Assembly: GCF_002205635.1 (NCBI RefSeq)
Contig: NZ_NISJ01000009.1
Span: forward strand, 1 to 64,000
Origin: Sphingopyxis witflariensis
Lineage (GTDB): Bacteria > Pseudomonadota > Alphaproteobacteria > Sphingomonadales > Sphingomonadaceae
Reading direction: 5' to 3'
DNA length: 64,000 nt
Shown: piece after piece, positions 17,869 to 25,994 of the stretch
How positions within the stretch are numbered: position 1 is the first letter of the stretch
Layout: each line of letters starts with the position of its first letter
Translations under genes and position numbers: made by a program
Notes under the pieces: generated by a model
What the model was told of the DNA's origin: nothing
Seen by the model: only the letters and a program-made list of their open reading frames with translations
Database searches by the model: none

Positions 17869-17988
17869 TCAATCGACGCTGATGCCGGCGGGCAGTTCAT
17901 GGCCGCCGATCTCGACCGGCGGCCCGAAGTTGCCGAGGGTGTCGGTGCTGACCGAGCCGAGCTCGACGGTGTCGTTTTCGCGTTCCAT
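17869..17988 (-). CDS. Lasso peptide precursor (A), 39 aa
   Basis: From the ATG at 17988, AAGGAA (17995-18000) is spaced six bases away; the in-frame ATG at 17994 has no room for it. The leader is 18 residues: MERENDTVELGSVSTDTL. It has the acidic ELGSVS stretch and the penultimate Thr (position -2) needed for processing. The 21-residue core begins Gly1 and reads GNFGPPVE, then IGGHELPAGISVD. Glu8 is the only acidic residue in positions 7-9, so a Gly1-Glu8 eight-residue ring and a 13-residue loop/tail are predicted. The acidic end resembles those of sphingopyxins and astexins. It is followed directly by the B and C genes. Confidence 0.88.
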   Translation of the reverse strand: MERENDTVELGSVSTDTLGNFGPPVEIGGHELPAGISVD

Positions 17989-18084
17989 CTTCATTTCCTT
18001 CCTGATTGCCGCGGAATTGCGGCACCAACAAAGCTACGCCTATGGAAAAGATAGAGTTTAAGTAGTTTTCGGATCAGCAAAATA

Positions 18085-18708
18085 TCATTCGATTGTTTGC
18101 GACCGCGGTCGCAATTTGGCGACGACGCGCCCCGCGCGCGCGACTCTCCGCCGATGGAAAAGTGCATTCTTGCTACGAAGTTCGGTCCAATGCGCATTCC
18201 GGAAGGCTACCTCCATAGTGCTGAGAAGTTGCTCGGCTGATGGGTCGGTTCGTGCCTCCGCCGCCCGGAAAAACTCGCTTCGCTCGATCATATTGGAGAT
18301 TGCGAAGCGAATTTCACGATTGCCGTTGAGGAGAGCGATCGCCCGGAACAAGCGCGCGACTCGTGCCGGATAGTCTTCGACCTCCATCCTCGGGAGCGAG
18401 GCTTCGGGTTCCGACAAATCAAGAGGTGGATCGCGGAGCGCCAGCCAGATAAGGGCGCTTGCCCAATGATAGAGATCGCAAAGATCTGCCTCGGCAAAGA
18501 TCGGTTGACGGAAGCCTTCCTGATGCCAACTGTCGACGACACGTTCGCCCGACAGGCGATGGAGAGCCTCGCGAACGGGGGTTGGGCTCGCCGCCAGCCG
18601 CTTCGCGAGATGGAAAGGGTCAAGCCGCGTGCCGGGTGGATAGGCGCCGCCGACAATCCTCGCCTTCAGGTCGAGATAGACCCGCTCCATTGTCGATCCC
18701 GCGTTCAT
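18085..18708 (-). CDS. GntR-family transcriptional regulator
   Basis: 207 residues from the ATG at 18708, whose ATGA overlaps the phyH stop. The N-terminal winged helix is clear: MERVYLDLKARIVGGAYPPG, then LDPFHLAKRLAASPTPVREAL, the standard GntR recognition helix. The C-terminal half (about 75-200) is helical and FCD-like, suggesting a small-molecule effector. It is the last gene of the luxR-luxI-phyH-gntR block and ends 96 bases upstream of the lasso precursor on the same strand, with no T-tract terminator in between. It may regulate this block or the lasso operon. Confidence 0.8.
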   Translation of the reverse strand: MNAGSTMERVYLDLKARIVGGAYPPGTRLDPFHLAKRLAASPTPVREALHRLSGERVVDSWHQEGFRQPIFAEADLCDLYHWASALIWLALRDPPLDLSEPEASLPRMEVEDYPARVARLFRAIALLNGNREIRFAISNMIERSEFFRAAEARTDPSAEQLLSTMEVAFRNAHWTELRSKNALFHRRRVARAGRVVAKLRPRSQTIE

Positions 18709-19613
18709 GCCGCGAGCACCCCGTCGTCGTCGCGACGCTGAGCGGCTACATAGTCCGCAAGCAACGCATCTTGGTCGGGCCGCAGCGCATCGACCGCCGC
18801 GATCGGTTCGGAAGGATAGCCGCCGAAAAGCACCGACGGGCATTGTCCCTCGAAATTTCCGAGATTGGGCCGGTGCTGCGCATAACCCGCGAGCGCGGCG
18901 AGTTCGGGCGGAAAATCCTTCGCAATCTCGGGCGGATAGGCGAGCCACTGATTTTCATAGGGTTTCAGCCAACCAAGACAGTAGCTGATAATGATACCCC
19001 GCCGCACGCCCACACTCCGGTTCGCGCCCGCCCCGTGGAGCGTCGAGCCGAGGAATATGATCGCATCGCCCGGCTCAGCCTCCGCGACGATGGGCGCCTC
19101 GGCCGGTTCTTCGACGAGGGCCTCCACCCCGTGGCTTCGCGGCCAGATGACCGTCGCGCCATTCGCTTCGGTGAAGGCGGTGAGCGGCCACATCACATTG
19201 AGGAGATATTCAACCTCGCCGATGGCGCCCTGCCACATATCTTGATCCCTATGCGGCAATTGCGCGAGCGCACCGGGGTGAAGCTCGATCGCCTGGGTCA
19301 GATTGAGCTGGATCCTATCGCACCATGGACCGAGTGCGGTCTCGGCGAGCGCCAATATGTCGGGGTGCATCACGAGGTCCGTCATATGGGGCGATCGAAT
19401 CAGCAGCCGGCCAAAGCGCTTGGTGCGCGCGCCGTAAAAGCCGCCCTTGCAATAGGGCGTCTCGGAATAGCGCGGATCGAGGTCGTCCGCGATCTGCGTG
19501 ATCAGCCCGGCGGGAACCGCAGAACGCATGATGGTATAACCGTCCTGCATCAGTTGGCATCCGGCGGTGGTCGTTTCCGACGCGGCGGCGAGCGAAGAGG
19601 GATTGGCGATCAT
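18705..19613 (-). CDS. Phytanoyl-CoA dioxygenase (PhyH) family protein
   Basis: 302 residues from the ATG at 19613, which has a strong GAGGAGGGTGAT upstream. The double-stranded beta-helix iron site is present: the HxD in LPHRDQDMW and the distal His in FLGSTLHGAGANRS, with a 2-oxoglutarate-binding Arg shortly after (VGVRRG). This predicts a non-haem Fe(II)/2-oxoglutarate hydroxylase. The substrate is unknown. PhyH-type genes next to luxI recur in sphingomonads (from memory), suggesting modification of a small molecule linked to quorum sensing. It lies 10 bases after the luxI stop and is coupled to gntR. Confidence 0.82.
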   Translation of the reverse strand: MIANPSSLAAASETTTAGCQLMQDGYTIMRSAVPAGLITQIADDLDPRYSETPYCKGGFYGARTKRFGRLLIRSPHMTDLVMHPDILALAETALGPWCDRIQLNLTQAIELHPGALAQLPHRDQDMWQGAIGEVEYLLNVMWPLTAFTEANGATVIWPRSHGVEALVEEPAEAPIVAEAEPGDAIIFLGSTLHGAGANRSVGVRRGIIISYCLGWLKPYENQWLAYPPEIAKDFPPELAALAGYAQHRPNLGNFEGQCPSVLFGGYPSEPIAAVDALRPDQDALLADYVAAQRRDDDGVLAA

Positions 19614-19623
19614 ATCACCCTCC

Positions 19624-20238
19624 TCAAGCCGCATGCGCCGCGGGCGCGGGACTTGCTTGGCTGACGATGCCGGCGGCAGCGAGCTTCGCGCTCGTTGAGC
19701 CATCGATATTGATCCGCAGTGCGGTCAGGGCCTGACCCGCGTGCAACATCGGTTCGCCGAGCGCCGTACACTCCCATCCGAAGGTCTGAATCTGGCGGAA
19801 CCAGCGCAGTTCGGCGACGCCCGTATAGGTGGTCACGGCGTTCGCCAACGCGAAGTCGGCAAGCCCGACGAGAAGGGCATCGCGGGCGACCTTGCGCTGA
19901 CACGCACCGATGCCGGGCGACAGGCAGAAACGGGTGATCTCCAGAACATTCGGCCCCTGCGGTAGATCGCCTGCGACGAGCGCCGGAAAAAGGCTGTCGA
20001 GCAGTGCGGGCTGGGTCGTGAGAAGCAGGCGGGCCGATGCGAGATGCTCGCCCATATCGTCGGTCACGATCAGATAGGTCGCGTCGACATCGTCGAACTG
20101 GTCAAGCTCGAACCGGCCCGCCAGCGCGGGCAGGTCCCATTTCAGCAGATCGATGAAGACGCGCTTGCGGGCCTCGAACATGGAGCGGAGCACTTGGTGC
20201 TCGCGAGCCCGGTTCTGATGGTCGATAATCAACATCAT
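19624..20238 (-). CDS. Acyl-homoserine-lactone synthase, LuxI family
   Basis: 204 residues from the ATG at 20238 (GGAGGCAAAACC upstream). All invariant LuxI residues can be found: Arg, Phe and Trp in ARKRVFIDLLKWDLP, the two Asps of ELDQFDDVDATYL, Arg in SARLL, and Glu-x-Thr-Arg in LEITRFCLSP. It should join an acyl chain from acyl-ACP to S-adenosylmethionine. The chain length cannot be told from sequence. It lies 90 bases downstream of luxR on the same strand. I saw no clear lux-box dyad in that gap. Confidence 0.92.
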   Translation of the reverse strand: MMLIIDHQNRAREHQVLRSMFEARKRVFIDLLKWDLPALAGRFELDQFDDVDATYLIVTDDMGEHLASARLLLTTQPALLDSLFPALVAGDLPQGPNVLEITRFCLSPGIGACQRKVARDALLVGLADFALANAVTTYTGVAELRWFRQIQTFGWECTALGEPMLHAGQALTALRINIDGSTSAKLAAAGIVSQASPAPAAHAA

Positions 20239-20328
20239 GGTTTTGCCTCCGTTTTTTAAGAGGCATTCCAATTGAACGGCTTTCCGCCGCCGCGCCATAG
20301 CATGATAGGGGGGTGTCGGCAGAAAAAC

Positions 20329-21072
20329 TCAGAACTGCGCGATGTCCGAAAAATTGATGTCGCCACCTCGAAGCGCGCGCACGGTGAGGGGGATTCCACC
20401 ATGGACGCCGTAGCGCAGCCGCGCATTGCGCAGATGCTCGCGCACCGTATCCGAACTAATGTCGAGTTTACGCGCCACCCGCCAGATCGGATTGCCTTTC
20501 GCGGTCCAGATCAGGCATTCACGCTGCCGGTCGGTCAACCGCGGACCGACACGGGCGAGTCCGGGATTGGCAATGAGCTGCGCGGCTTCAAAGGCAGGTC
20601 CGCCGATCATCCGTGCGAACAGCAGCGCGGCAGGGCTCGCGGCGCGGCCAGGCTTCCAGGCGAAAGATACGGATCCGAAGGGCTCGCCGGCCAGATGCGC
20701 CGGAATAGTGAGACCATCGCCGATATCATGCCGCCTGGCCTCGGTGAGGATCAGCTCATCACCGGGCCGCGCCGTTTCGCGATGGATCCTCTCGTGCCAC
20801 AGAAAGCCAGCCATGCTGCGCTGGCTCTCCCGGTGTACGGGATCGGATAGTCCCAGCCGGCGCTCATCGAACCAAAGCGCCCAGTCTTCGGGATAATTAT
20901 GGACGCGCACGCCTTTTCCCGATGCCGCGAGAAAATCTATATGATGGCTCAGCGCAAACCATGAGCAGCCGATGCAAGCACAGACCTCCTGGAGGAGGTC
21001 GGCGAGACCCGCCGCATTTTTAACCTGCGAAATCTCGAGCACAAAAGCATGCGCAGCGTCAATTGTCAGCAT
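20329..21072 (-). CDS. LuxR-family quorum-sensing regulator
   Basis: 247 residues. The N-terminal autoinducer-binding domain (about 1-165) shows the ligand-pocket pattern NYPEDWALWF, then LGLSDPVHRE and GFLWHERI. The C-terminal helix-turn-helix (about 180-245) reads GPRLTDRQRECLIWTAKGN, then ISSDTVREHLRNARLRYGV, a standard LuxR DNA-binding domain. With the adjacent luxI this is a cognate pair. The likely targets are luxI-phyH-gntR and perhaps the lasso operon further along. The 234 bases upstream hold the promoter; I saw no convincing lux box. Confidence 0.92.
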   Translation of the reverse strand: MLTIDAAHAFVLEISQVKNAAGLADLLQEVCACIGCSWFALSHHIDFLAASGKGVRVHNYPEDWALWFDERRLGLSDPVHRESQRSMAGFLWHERIHRETARPGDELILTEARRHDIGDGLTIPAHLAGEPFGSVSFAWKPGRAASPAALLFARMIGGPAFEAAQLIANPGLARVGPRLTDRQRECLIWTAKGNPIWRVARKLDISSDTVREHLRNARLRYGVHGGIPLTVRALRGGDINFSDIAQF

Positions 21073-21306
21073 TGCGACCCGTGGCGCGCCGACCGCCCTT
21101 TTCCGAGCCGGTCGGTCCGCGTGCCCCTCGTCAGGGCCGGCAAATATGCTCTCTTACAAGGCTCGTTGCCGGCGACGATGCGATCGCCCTTGACCCAGGC
21201 GATTCTACAATGATGTCAAAATGCAGGATCAACGCCGGAATTTCAAATATATTCGAGAGATAGAACCAGATTGAGGACATCTCTTGTGAGATTTGATGGC
21301 TTGGCG

Positions 21307-22242
21307 TCACGCATGGCGCTTGCGGAAGTCCCATATCGCGATGCCCATTTTCATCGCCTTGTCGGCGAGATTATCCTGAATGCCGGTCCCGGGGAAGATG
21401 ATGAGGCCCGCCGGAAGCGCCTCGAGCATCCGGTCATTGCGCTTGAAGGGTGCGGCCTTGCCGTGCCGGTTCCAGTCGGGCCGAAAGGCCACTTGTGCGA
21501 CCTCGCGACTGTCGGCCCAGCATGCTGCCGCCCGTTCGGCCCCGGTCGGGGTCGCGCCGTGGAGAAGGATCATGTCGGGGTGCCGGGTTTTGGCTTTGTC
21601 GAGCGCATCCCAGATCATGCCATGATCGCCGCAGTCTGTGCCGCCCGAAAAGGCGATTCTTGTGCCTTCGGGCAACAGCGCCGCCGCTTTGGCGCGTAGC
21701 CGGGCATCGAGAAAGTCGCGGCTGTCGATCAGCGATGCGGTCATCGTCCGGTGCTGGACCCGCGATCCGGCGCGCGGCGCCCAGGCCTTGCGCATCAAGG
21801 TACGAAACTGATCGGCGGCCGCTTCGCGGAAATACTCCATCGCATCGCGCCGTTCGATCAGCGAAATGCCTTCCTGCGTCGCGCGCTCCAACTCGACCGA
21901 CCGGACCTCGCTGCCATCTTGTTCCCGCTGAAGTCGGCGCTGAAGCTGCTCATTATCGTCGAGACTGCGCTCGACCCGTTCGCCGGCGCGGTGGAAGAGA
22001 TTGACGAGGTTCCAGAGCAGATCGTCGAGGTCGGGCTCGATCCGCGTTTCGACAATGCACCCTGCGAGCGCATCGAACATGTCGGCGATCGCGCCGCCTG
22101 CGAGATGGGCATCGGGAAGGGGCCGCGGATCGGGTTCGTCTTCGAACGAGCGATGGCCGAAGAGTTGCATCTCCTGGAGGAGATGGGCGGTTGTGCCGGG
22201 TTCAGTGGCACGGTCGCGGGAAGCGCTGGTCGGATCGGTCAT
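21307..22242 (-). CDS. DUF2493 (YspA/SLOG-like) protein
   Basis: 311 residues from the ATG at 22242. The N-terminal 190 residues are charged and partly coiled-coil (DDNEQLQRRLQREQDGSEVR). The C-terminal 120 residues are the DUF2493 Rossmann-like domain of the SLOG superfamily: RIAFSGGTDCGDHGMIWDAL, then HGATPTGAERAAACWA and GLIIFPGTGIQDNLADKA, which would bind a nucleotide-like ligand. Such proteins are standard cargo of alphaproteobacterial plasmids and integrative elements. Copy 2 of the repeated leader element lies 92 nt upstream of its start. Confidence 0.78.
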   Translation of the reverse strand: MTDPTSASRDRATEPGTTAHLLQEMQLFGHRSFEDEPDPRPLPDAHLAGGAIADMFDALAGCIVETRIEPDLDDLLWNLVNLFHRAGERVERSLDDNEQLQRRLQREQDGSEVRSVELERATQEGISLIERRDAMEYFREAAADQFRTLMRKAWAPRAGSRVQHRTMTASLIDSRDFLDARLRAKAAALLPEGTRIAFSGGTDCGDHGMIWDALDKAKTRHPDMILLHGATPTGAERAAACWADSREVAQVAFRPDWNRHGKAAPFKRNDRMLEALPAGLIIFPGTGIQDNLADKAMKMGIAIWDFRKRHA

Positions 22243-22333
22243 AGTCGGTCTCCATCTCTCGGTGCCGCGCCTCGCGCGGCCTTCGCGGCGACGACAGGCG
22301 GCAGGCGGTGTGGGACCGCACCCCGGCACGCCG

Positions 22334-22430
22334 GGGCCGGAGCGCCAGCGGAGGATGGCGGACCAAGGCTATTTTGCCTCGCGATGCAAAGGGGCCGCGG
22401 GCCCCGGCGGAAAATAGCCGCCGGTCCGCC
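22334..22430 (-). promoter_or_regulatory. Repeated leader element, copy 2 (conserved box + hairpin)
   Basis: The box at 22334-22359 matches copy 1 (7543-7568) at 25 of 26 positions. The adjoining hairpin has arms GGCGGACC (22357-22364) with GGTCCGCC (22423-22430), and GGCTATTTT (22367-22375) with AAAATAGCC (22411-22419), plus an inner GGGGCC-GCG-GGCCCC (22391-22405). The arm sequence differs from copy 1 while base pairing is kept. The surrounding gap (22243-22562) holds no other gene I can support. Confidence 0.6.
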
Positions 22431-22562
22431 ATTGCGGCGCCCGCGCCGCCTGCCGCAGTCGCCCTCTCCCGAAGGCCGGGGCGAGGCTCCGTTCAGAATG
22501 GCCCCAAATCCGCCGCTGGCGAACTGTTCCCGCCCCGTCCTTTCCGGCCCATATCGCCGTCG

Positions 22563-23597
22563 TCAGAGGTAACGCAGTCGATCGGATATCGCGATCTGGC
22601 TCCGCAGCGATGAAACCAGCCCGTCTCGCCCGAGTCCGACAAGGTCATCGTTGAAATCACCGCGGCGGGGTTCGAGCGGCATGATCTCGATCCCGGCCCC
22701 TGCCGCGCGCTCGCCAAGGGTCGCCAGTGCGGCCGCGCCGGCTGGATCATCGTCGCGCGCGACATAGAACCGCTTCAAACATGCGGGGAACATAAGGGCA
22801 GCGAGATGTGCCGCTGAGAGCCCCGCTATCATCGGCATGGCGGGAAGTGCCTGTCGGAGCGAAAGCATGGTTTCGATGCCTTCACCCGCCGCCATGACGG
22901 GGCCGGCCGGTCCGAACCGCACTCCGTGCCCCAGAAGATGTCCCATGGCGCGGCGCGGATAAGCGATTGGCGCTTTCCGTTTCGTCGCCGGATCGAGCCA
23001 GGTACGGTGGACTCCCGTGATCGCGCCATTCAGGTCGGTCACAGCGGCGATCATCGCCGGCCAAGCCGGTGGGCCCCCGGGGGCATCGTCCTCGGATGGG
23101 CGATAAAAGCAGCGCGGATGAAATCGCAACCAGTCGCAGTCGGACGTTTGGGCGATAGACCGGGCCGCGAGATAGGCGTCGGCAAGGCTTCCGAGCAATG
23201 GTTTGGAGGCAGCCCAGAGTTTGCGCGCCGCTTCAGGCGTCCCCTGCGGAGCCGTCTTGGGTGCAGGATTCCTCGGCGCACCCTGCACCAGCGGCAAGCT
23301 CAGGAATCGGCGGGCCTCGTCCAAACTCTCCCGAAAGTTCACATGGCCACAACTTGCTGCGATGATGTCGAGGAGGTCACCATGGTCGCCGCTCGCAGCG
23401 TCGGTCCATTTGCCCGCGGTGCCGTTCCCGTCAACATGATCCGCGAGGCGAACATAGAGGCTCCGCCCAGGCGTATTATGGACGTCGCCGACCAACCAGT
23501 AATGGCCCTCACGGCGTCCGTTCGAAAGATAGCGGCGGCAAACGGCTTCGGCGTACTTGCCGAGACGGCGAGCGATATCGGCGGCAGGACCGGACAT
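22563..23597 (-). CDS. TOPRIM-domain protein (element-type primase-like)
   Basis: 344 residues. The N-terminal 90 residues resemble the zinc-binding-like region of element-borne TOPRIM proteins (GHYWLVGDVHN, then AGKWTDAASGDHGDLLDII). The TOPRIM fold is in the C-terminal half: the catalytic Glu in AAGEGIETMLSLRQ and the Asp cluster in YVARDDDPAGAAAL. The role is probably DNA priming or processing during replication or transfer of the element. It lies downstream of the long parB gene on the same strand with about 185 bases between, and is likely cotranscribed. Confidence 0.75.
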   Translation of the reverse strand: MSGPAADIARRLGKYAEAVCRRYLSNGRREGHYWLVGDVHNTPGRSLYVRLADHVDGNGTAGKWTDAASGDHGDLLDIIAASCGHVNFRESLDEARRFLSLPLVQGAPRNPAPKTAPQGTPEAARKLWAASKPLLGSLADAYLAARSIAQTSDCDWLRFHPRCFYRPSEDDAPGGPPAWPAMIAAVTDLNGAITGVHRTWLDPATKRKAPIAYPRRAMGHLLGHGVRFGPAGPVMAAGEGIETMLSLRQALPAMPMIAGLSAAHLAALMFPACLKRFYVARDDDPAGAAALATLGERAAGAGIEIMPLEPRRGDFNDDLVGLGRDGLVSSLRSQIAISDRLRYL

Positions 23598-23781
23598 ACA
23601 CGGCTCCTTTGCTCCGCGGCCCTCCGCCGTCTTCGAGCGACGCGGCGCGAACCGTCCCAGCGGCCCCTGCCGGTGACGAAATCAGATGTTCGTGCAGGCA
23701 TCCGAAGATTCAAGGCTAGGGCAGAAAAAAGGGAAGCCCGGCACGAAGCCGAACTTCCCAATCGATTGGCGGTGAAGAAAT

Positions 23782-25875
23782 CTATTCAGCGGCCACCGCG
23801 CCGCGTCCATCGCTGTCCTCTACGCCGGCATCCGGCGCCTCGTCGTCATTTGCGGGCTGCAGGTCCGCAGCAACGACCGGATCGGGCGTACGGAGCGGCT
23901 TGGCAAGCCATCCCCTGCCCTGCATCAACTCTTCGGCCGCGCTCGCCATCGCCGGCTTCTTCATGCCGTCGAGCCGGCCAGCGACCTCGGCCCCGCAGGC
24001 TTCCTCGACCGCCGCGAGAATTTGCGGCTTGGTGACGCGGCCAAGATAGTTGGTCACTGTCGCCACCCAACCGACCGCGACCATATCGAGACCGGTCGCC
24101 CGGGCGAGGACATGCGAATGCTCGATGCGGGCTGCGACCGCACGCACCGACACACGGCCCTGATTATATTGGGTTGCGGGCTCCCAGGTCGCATCGACGC
24201 CGAACGAGACGCAATGCGCGAAGAGCGCCGCCTGCTCGTCGGCATCAAGGGCCGCAAGCACCTCCCAGACCGCATCGGTCCCGTCCGGAAGTCGCGCCGA
24301 CCATGCTTCGTGCCGTTCGTTGATGGTCTTGGCAGACGACGTGTCATTGAGCCCGGTCCCATAACCAACGAGCCGATTGCTTCGCACGGCGATGCCAACA
24401 CAACTCGCCGCCGAGGCATAGGTGTAGAAAGTTTCGAGAACGAGCGCGTGCAGCATGGCGGCGAAGGCGACCAACGGGCTCGACGCCACCGCGTCCCGCA
24501 ACGCGAGAGTCCGGTGGGCGGTCAGATCCGTCACGAGTTTGTCGGGCAGCGGGCGAAGAAGATCGTCGGGATCCTCCTCGTCGGCGATTTCCGGAAGCGA
24601 GCTTTCCCCTTCCCGGTCGACACCTTCACCCATCTGCTCCGCACCGCCATCGTCCTGACCGGCCTCAACGTCGCTTTCGTCAACCGGCTCGATCGGCTCA
24701 TCTTCGGGCCGGACAAAGCCGCGCTCGATATGGAGCGACCCGTCGACGTCGATGCTGACGAAAGCACCGGCGATGGCCATCTCAACTGGATCATAGACAA
24801 ATGGCTTTGAGACCAAGGGCGCGATTTCCTCGTCGATCGCCTGGATGCGAGCGGCGACGTCGTCGGGGATTTCGTCCTCGCCAGCCCATTGGTCTTCGAG
24901 TCGATCCGCTTCCTCCCGAAGCGCTTCGAGCCGGGCATCGTCCTCCTCGCTCGACGGAGCGGCCTCGCCGTCGAGCCCGCGCAGGCCGTAAGTATGACCG
25001 TAGGGGAAGTCGACCGCGGCCTCGACCCACTTCCAGCCTTCCACCGCGATCGCCGCGACTTCGGCCTCGAACTTCTCGGTCTGAAGGCGATCAAGCAACG
25101 CGACATCTTCGAGCCAGCCGCCGTCATCGGATTCGAACAAATCACGAAGGACATGACCGCCGGCCGCGAGATAGGCATCGAGCGTGACGAACCGCACTCG
25201 CTTGTCCGATGCCCGCACCTTGTCTTCGGTGAGGCGGGCCCGGATGAACCAGGGCTGCTGATTGGAGCTCGTCTGGAGCATCTCCCAGACCTGCTCCTGG
25301 CGCGCATGATCGCTCGCGACCGAGAAGGCCATCAACTGCTCGAGGGTCATGCCATCTTCGGCATAGACATCGTGCAGCGCAGGCGAAATTTCGGCGAGCT
25401 TCAGCCGCTGCTTCACGACCGCCGGCGTCACCATGAAAGTCGCCGCGACGGTGTCGATGTCGCTGCCCTGTTCGACGAGTTTCTGCATCGCGCGGAACTG
25501 ATCGAGCGGATGCAGCGGTTCGCGATGGACATTTTCGGCCAGCGAATCTTCCTCCGCCGACACGGTGTCATCGTCGCGCACGATGCAAGGCACCGGTTCG
25601 GTCTTGGCCATGCGGCGCTGCTTGACCAGTTGCTGCAGGGCCCGGAAGCGGCGGCCGCCCGCCGGTACTTCATAGCAGCCGGTCTCGTTACCGTCGCCGT
25701 CGCGTTGCGCACGAACGGTCAGGCTCTGAAGGAGGCCGCGCCGCTCGATATCGGCGGCAAGGCTGTCGATCGACACGCCCGCCTTGACCCGGCGGACATT
25801 CGCCTGGCTGAGGACAAGAGCGCTGAACGGGATGTCCCGCGCACCGCTGAGCGTGATCTTCGCATGTTTCGTCAT
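23782..25875 (-). CDS. Long ParB/RepB-type protein of an integrative element
   Basis: 697 residues, more than twice a chromosomal ParB. The N-terminal 200 residues hold a ParB/sulfiredoxin-like domain (LADIERRGLLQSLTV, PAGGRRFRALQQL, LAENVHREPLHPLDQFRAM) and a helix-turn-helix (TVAATFMVTPAVVKQRLKL). The remainder, rich in acidic stretches (residues about 320-430), is conserved in related mobile-element ParBs but has no assigned function. It probably binds element DNA for maintenance or regulation. It starts after a conserved leader (25876-25931) similar to the one before the DUF932 gene. Confidence 0.85.
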   Translation of the reverse strand: MTKHAKITLSGARDIPFSALVLSQANVRRVKAGVSIDSLAADIERRGLLQSLTVRAQRDGDGNETGCYEVPAGGRRFRALQQLVKQRRMAKTEPVPCIVRDDDTVSAEEDSLAENVHREPLHPLDQFRAMQKLVEQGSDIDTVAATFMVTPAVVKQRLKLAEISPALHDVYAEDGMTLEQLMAFSVASDHARQEQVWEMLQTSSNQQPWFIRARLTEDKVRASDKRVRFVTLDAYLAAGGHVLRDLFESDDGGWLEDVALLDRLQTEKFEAEVAAIAVEGWKWVEAAVDFPYGHTYGLRGLDGEAAPSSEEDDARLEALREEADRLEDQWAGEDEIPDDVAARIQAIDEEIAPLVSKPFVYDPVEMAIAGAFVSIDVDGSLHIERGFVRPEDEPIEPVDESDVEAGQDDGGAEQMGEGVDREGESSLPEIADEEDPDDLLRPLPDKLVTDLTAHRTLALRDAVASSPLVAFAAMLHALVLETFYTYASAASCVGIAVRSNRLVGYGTGLNDTSSAKTINERHEAWSARLPDGTDAVWEVLAALDADEQAALFAHCVSFGVDATWEPATQYNQGRVSVRAVAARIEHSHVLARATGLDMVAVGWVATVTNYLGRVTKPQILAAVEEACGAEVAGRLDGMKKPAMASAAEELMQGRGWLAKPLRTPDPVVAADLQPANDDEAPDAGVEDSDGRGAVAAE

Positions 25876-25931
25876 GACTCATCTCCATGACGGGCCGCCG
25901 CGAGTCTCTCTCCCGGCTTCTGGCCCGTCAT
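25876..25931 (-). promoter_or_regulatory. Leader of second family, copy 1 (before parB-like gene)
   Basis: Immediately upstream of the ATG at 25875. Perfect 10-bp arms ATGACGGGCC (25887-25896) and GGCCCGTCAT (25922-25931) can form a hairpin whose loop carries a GGGAGAGAGACTC stretch on the minus strand. The same order (TGACGGG, GGAGAGAG, CTC, GGCG, CGTC, GGAGA) precedes the DUF932 gene at 27189-27250. It is probably a shared 5' leader; the function is unknown. Confidence 0.55.
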
Positions 25932-25994
25932 GGCTCCGGCGCAGCCCTCTTCCTCTGGGGAAGCGGACCACGCCGGACACATGCGCGGGCGGGA

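Noticed and set aside
20239..20328. lux box between luxR and luxI
   Set aside because: No dyad of the lux-box type could be found by eye in the 90-base gap.
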